Source: Planctomycetota bacterium (GTDB lineage Bacteria > Planctomycetota > Planctomycetia > Gemmatales > Gemmataceae). Taken from it: a stretch of 43,313 nucleotides of DNA. Numbering within the stretch: the stretch's first letter is position 1; every line of letters starts with the position of its first letter. This document shows, in pieces, positions 40,993-43,313 of this stretch. The position numbers and the translations under genes were made by a program. The DNA lies in assembly GCA_016195405.1 (NCBI GenBank), contig JACPZP010000081.1:1-43313 (forward strand), read 5' to 3'. Below the pieces are notes generated by a model. That model made no database searches and was not told where the DNA came from. It saw only the letters and a program-made list of their open reading frames with translations.

Positions 40993-41892
40993 ATGAAGCC
41001 AGCCCGACTTCCGCCCGACTTCCTTGCCGACTTGAAAGCAGTGGCTCCAGCGCCGCCCGACCAAACCGTCTCCACGCAATTCCTTAAGGACCTCGCAACA
41101 GTTGACAAGTCGGTTCGCGAGGCGGAGGCGCGTCAATCCGTATCTGACGAAGATTTTCGCTTTATTGCTGAGCGGCTGCAAGAATGGCGTTCGAACACGC
41201 GGAAGAAACTAGAAATGCTGATCGGTCGCTTGCCTGAGGACGACCCACTTCGTTGCCCGATTAGCCTATTCGCGACCATGGACTACGGTCGGCTCGAGAC
41301 AGCCCACACTCGGACACTGGCTTGGCTCCTCGACCCTGACAAAGAGCACGGTTTCGGAAGCAAGCTCTTGGAAGCCCTGTTGAGTTGCGTCGAGAAACAA
41401 GACCTTCCGGTGCAGGTACACCGAGTCGAGAGTGAATGGTTCATTGAAGAGCCCGCAAGGCGTGAGACTTCGGGACGCGTCGACATTTTCGCCGAAGGAA
41501 ATTGGATGGAATCAGAGGAAGACCGGATACCGTGGCGGCTGGTGGTTGAGGCCAAGATCGACGCCTGGGAAGGTGAAGAGCAGCTTACCTTCTACGAAGA
41601 CTGGCTCGATTCGTTCGCGGACAACCGTCAAGTGTTGCGCGTATTTCTCACACCCGAAGGCCGGCAACCGGAAACAGCCCGGCAGAATTGGTTCCCGCTA
41701 AAATTCCAGGAACTTGTCGAGGCATTTCGCGCTGCGGCGGACGCACTGCGTGACAAGCCGGGGTATCATTACCTGCGCTTCTATCTGGCTGGAGTGCTCA
41801 GAGACGTGTGCCGTTGGCCGTTACCGATCCGTCTGGACTGTAGCGATCCTTATTCAGTGCTGAGTTACCTGAGGCATGCGATCGATCGCTAG
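40993..41892 (+). CDS. PD-(D/E)XK nuclease superfamily protein
   Basis: This 299 aa protein matches the PF14281-like group. The motifs are ETAHTRTLAWLLDP with E102, SGRVDIF with D164, and VVEAKIDAWEGEEQLTFYED with E186-x-K188 and Q197. All residues expected for a metal-dependent DNA nuclease are present. Nucleases of this group occur in defence islands and near restriction genes. No DNA-binding domain is evident. It is the second gene of the operon, with nine bases before it and 13 after it. The ATG lacks a strong ribosome-binding site, so translation may be coupled to the HEPN-like gene. Confidence 0.88.
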   Translation: MKPARLPPDFLADLKAVAPAPPDQTVSTQFLKDLATVDKSVREAEARQSVSDEDFRFIAERLQEWRSNTRKKLEMLIGRLPEDDPLRCPISLFATMDYGRLETAHTRTLAWLLDPDKEHGFGSKLLEALLSCVEKQDLPVQVHRVESEWFIEEPARRETSGRVDIFAEGNWMESEEDRIPWRLVVEAKIDAWEGEEQLTFYEDWLDSFADNRQVLRVFLTPEGRQPETARQNWFPLKFQELVEAFRAAADALRDKPGYHYLRFYLAGVLRDVCRWPLPIRLDCSDPYSVLSYLRHAIDR

Positions 41893-41905
41893 CGAGGGCA
41901 CTCCC

Positions 41906-42532
41906 ATGGCCAAACTCGGAAGATGCCTGGTTTTCTACCTCAAATACCCCGCCGAAATGAATCGGCTTTACTGGGATCCTCGTGAGACTGATGAGAATCC
42001 GGATGTCAGCGGACTTAGCGACGCAGAAAACGTATTGCCCATGATCAAAAGAGTTGGCGATGCCGCTTGTCACGAGGCTGCGGCATTGCTCGATGAATGT
42101 ATTGGGCGGATTGAGCCTCAACTTCAATCCATCGGCAATGCGAGGCGAGGGCGGGACAATCTCGAAAGAACTTGGAGTGTGCAGTGGCGCTTATCTCCCA
42201 AAAAGCAGGACGCTCGCACCTTTTACGTCGGACTTTACATTGACGAGGCCAAGTGCGCGTTGGTGCCCTGGGTATGGTGCCGAGGAGGGCGGCGCGTAGA
42301 AGATGAAGTAACCAAGATTCTGGGTCGGGGAATTCAAGGGCGCTCTTTCGACTCAACGATGAACGCGGGATTCGTGGCGCTCGGGCTCGCAAAGGTGGAA
42401 TTACCTGCCCCTCCGCACGAATTCGATGTGGAACAGGAAGCCGTTGTAGCAGGCGTATGTGAGAATTTCTCCACGTTGACGGCCGCAGACGTTAAGGCTA
42501 TCGCAAGAATCGCAGCCAAAAGTAGCGAGTAA
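41906..42532 (+). CDS. Protein of unknown function, third gene of nuclease operon
   Basis: This 208 aa protein starts at ATG 41906 with a GAGGG site; an earlier in-frame ATG at 41876 overlaps the nuclease gene. Segments include KLGRCLVFYLKYPAEMNRLY, RTWSVQWRLSPKKQD, TFYVGLYIDEAKCALVPWVW and a helical C-terminus. No known domain, signal or membrane segment is recognised. The mixed beta pattern in the middle resembles proteins that accompany nucleases or bind nucleic acid, but this is only an impression. Being co-transcribed with the nuclease is the best clue to its role. Confidence 0.75.
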   Translation: MAKLGRCLVFYLKYPAEMNRLYWDPRETDENPDVSGLSDAENVLPMIKRVGDAACHEAAALLDECIGRIEPQLQSIGNARRGRDNLERTWSVQWRLSPKKQDARTFYVGLYIDEAKCALVPWVWCRGGRRVEDEVTKILGRGIQGRSFDSTMNAGFVALGLAKVELPAPPHEFDVEQEAVVAGVCENFSTLTAADVKAIARIAAKSSE

Positions 42533-42537
42533 TATGA

Positions 42538-42696
42538 GGAGAAAGCCGCATTATTGCAGGTATCGTAATATTGCTGGTTGCCGGCGACAAATCGGGCGTC
42601 AGTCAAAAACGGTTCTACAAGCAGCTGATCGCCAAAGCTGATGACTTGTTCGACGCACACTTGGCGAAATTGAAGAAGAAGAAGGAGAAAGAATAA
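42538..42696 (+). pseudogene. C-terminal remnant of a RelE/HigB-type toxin
   Basis: Codons from 42538 read GESRIIAGIVILLVAGDKSG, then QKRFYKQLIAKADDLFDAHL and a Lys-rich tail ending at the TAA 42694-42696. This is the C-terminal half of a RelE/HigB-like toxin (LLVAGDKSG..KRFYK is typical). A TGA precedes it and there is no start codon or N-terminal half. It lies four bases before the antitoxin gene, as expected for toxin-first HigBA-type pairs. The toxin has lost its N-terminus, probably by deletion at the end of the upstream operon. Confidence 0.8.
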
Positions 42697-42700
42697 ACAA

Positions 42701-43057
42701 ATGGCCAAATCATTCGACGACCTCGTCAAACGGACGACAACGAAGAAAACCCGATCGAAAGCAGCCCGTCGCACTAAGGAATTGCTCGGGGAATTGCTCC
42801 TCAGCGAGGTTCGGCAACTTACCGGCAAAAGCCAGCAGGAAGTCGCCCAGACGCTCGGAATGAAACAACCAAGCCTTTCAAAGCTCGAAAAACAAGACGA
42901 CATGCAGATATCGACCTTGCGAAAGATTGTCCAAGCGTTGGGCGGCGACCTGGAGATTCTGATACGATTTTCAAGAGGATCGGTCCGAATTGACCAATTC
43001 GAACCGGAGCACCGCCGGTCACGGCGTGAAAGAGCGGGAGAATTGCAAGCAGTTTAA
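42701..43057 (+). CDS. XRE-family helix-turn-helix antitoxin
   Basis: This 118 aa protein has a helix-turn-helix at about residues 45-75 (GKSQQEVAQTLGMKQPSLSK) and the antitoxin-type continuation LRKIVQALGGDLEILIRF. It is the normal partner of RelE/HigB toxins and would repress its own promoter. An AAGGAGAAAG site lies 13 bases before the ATG. The toxin in front is only a fragment, so this is an orphan antitoxin. Confidence 0.92.
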   Translation: MAKSFDDLVKRTTTKKTRSKAARRTKELLGELLLSEVRQLTGKSQQEVAQTLGMKQPSLSKLEKQDDMQISTLRKIVQALGGDLEILIRFSRGSVRIDQFEPEHRRSRRERAGELQAV

Positions 43058-43313
43058 CAAGGGGTATCAGACCGTCAAATCCCTCCTAGCGCTGCCAGCT
43101 TACGCTACCGTGTGATTCAATGTCCCTTGCCTTCAAACGGCACACACGAAATAATGAGGCCATGCCATGTAACTGCACTTTCTGAGCAAACCTTAGAGCG
43201 CCCAGTTTAACGGCGTGAGAATCCTCGATGAAACACAGACAAGGGCGAATTACCAGAGCATGGGCGTCCAAGCCAGTCCGTGTCGAAAATCACCACGCAA
43301 CCCCAGTGCAGCG
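43058..43313. other. 256-base end region with no supported gene
   Basis: No known RNA or protein is visible. A 61-codon minus-strand frame at 43086-43271 starts with TTG and lacks recognisable features. A gene from beyond the edge cannot be excluded. Confidence 0.5.

Noticed and set aside
43086..43271. 61-codon minus-strand frame at the right end
   Set aside because: TTG start, no ribosome-binding site, no recognisable motif; too little to support a gene.

Overview
The window looks like a chromosomal segment of a planctomycete, probably a member of the Gemmatales. The evidence is the gene content: an adjacent DUF1549/DUF1553 and DUF1501 pair, a Ser/Thr kinase fused to a formylglycine-generating-enzyme-like domain and preceded by an overlapping ECF sigma factor of the Planctomycetes/Verrucomicrobia type, giant WD40 proteins, Uma2-family nucleases, DUF362 and secreted PPC-type domains. 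The DNA is GC-rich and full of small palindromic repeats. No rRNA, CRISPR array, integrase or complete insertion sequence was seen.

Layout. 1-4.6 kb: 3' part of a secreted protein of unknown function, a glycine-rich RRM protein with a terminator, an HtrA-like protease and a Uma2 nuclease. 4.2-8.7 kb (minus strand): a DUF1549/1553 - DUF1501 - WD40 - small membrane protein cluster. 8.8-11.1 kb: a small secreted PPC-like protein, an altronate-dehydratase-type (UxaA) gene split by an in-frame TGA, and tRNA-Val(GAC). 11.4-14.7 kb: a TPR/2OG-Fe(II) oxygenase, then a tightly overlapping three-gene cassette of unknown function (TIGR04255-like, 91 aa, 203 aa) bracketed by two copies of a short repeat. 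14.7-21.6 kb: an MBG/RTX-like surface protein that appears to lack its start, facing an ECF sigma factor that appears to lack its N-terminus, then the kinase. 22-32.5 kb: AAA ATPase, sugar-phosphate isomerase-like TIM barrel, and a large pair made of a 1051 aa Pro/Lys-rich membrane protein and a 1563 aa CHAT-like/STAND NTPase/WD40 protein. 32.5-39.6 kb: a cyclase-like/DUF362 fusion, a lipase-like hydrolase, a lipoprotein with a transglutaminase-like region, a secreted TRASH/YHS-like protein, a 21-bp iteron-like array and a DUF1028 protein. 39.6-43.1 kb: an accessory patch with a toxin-antitoxin pair, a three-gene operon (HEPN-like, PD-(D/E)XK nuclease, unknown) and a broken RelE/HigB-type toxin with an intact XRE antitoxin.

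How the genes may work together. The best candidates for an undescribed system are the overlapping TIGR04255-like cassette at 12.7-14.4 kb and the HEPN/nuclease/unknown operon at 40.5-42.5 kb. Both are inferences from gene order and motifs. The CHAT-like/STAND/WD40 protein and its downstream partner look like a large signalling pair in which the CHAT-like domain has lost its expected catalytic residues.

A second theme is structured repeats. Several intergenic elements consist of two small hairpins in inverted orientation, and the paired bases have changed together between the two hairpins. That is the pattern expected of REP/REPIN-type elements. One group of such hairpins lies inside the 5' coding region of a gene. 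All family names come from motif reading of translated sequence; no database search was run.
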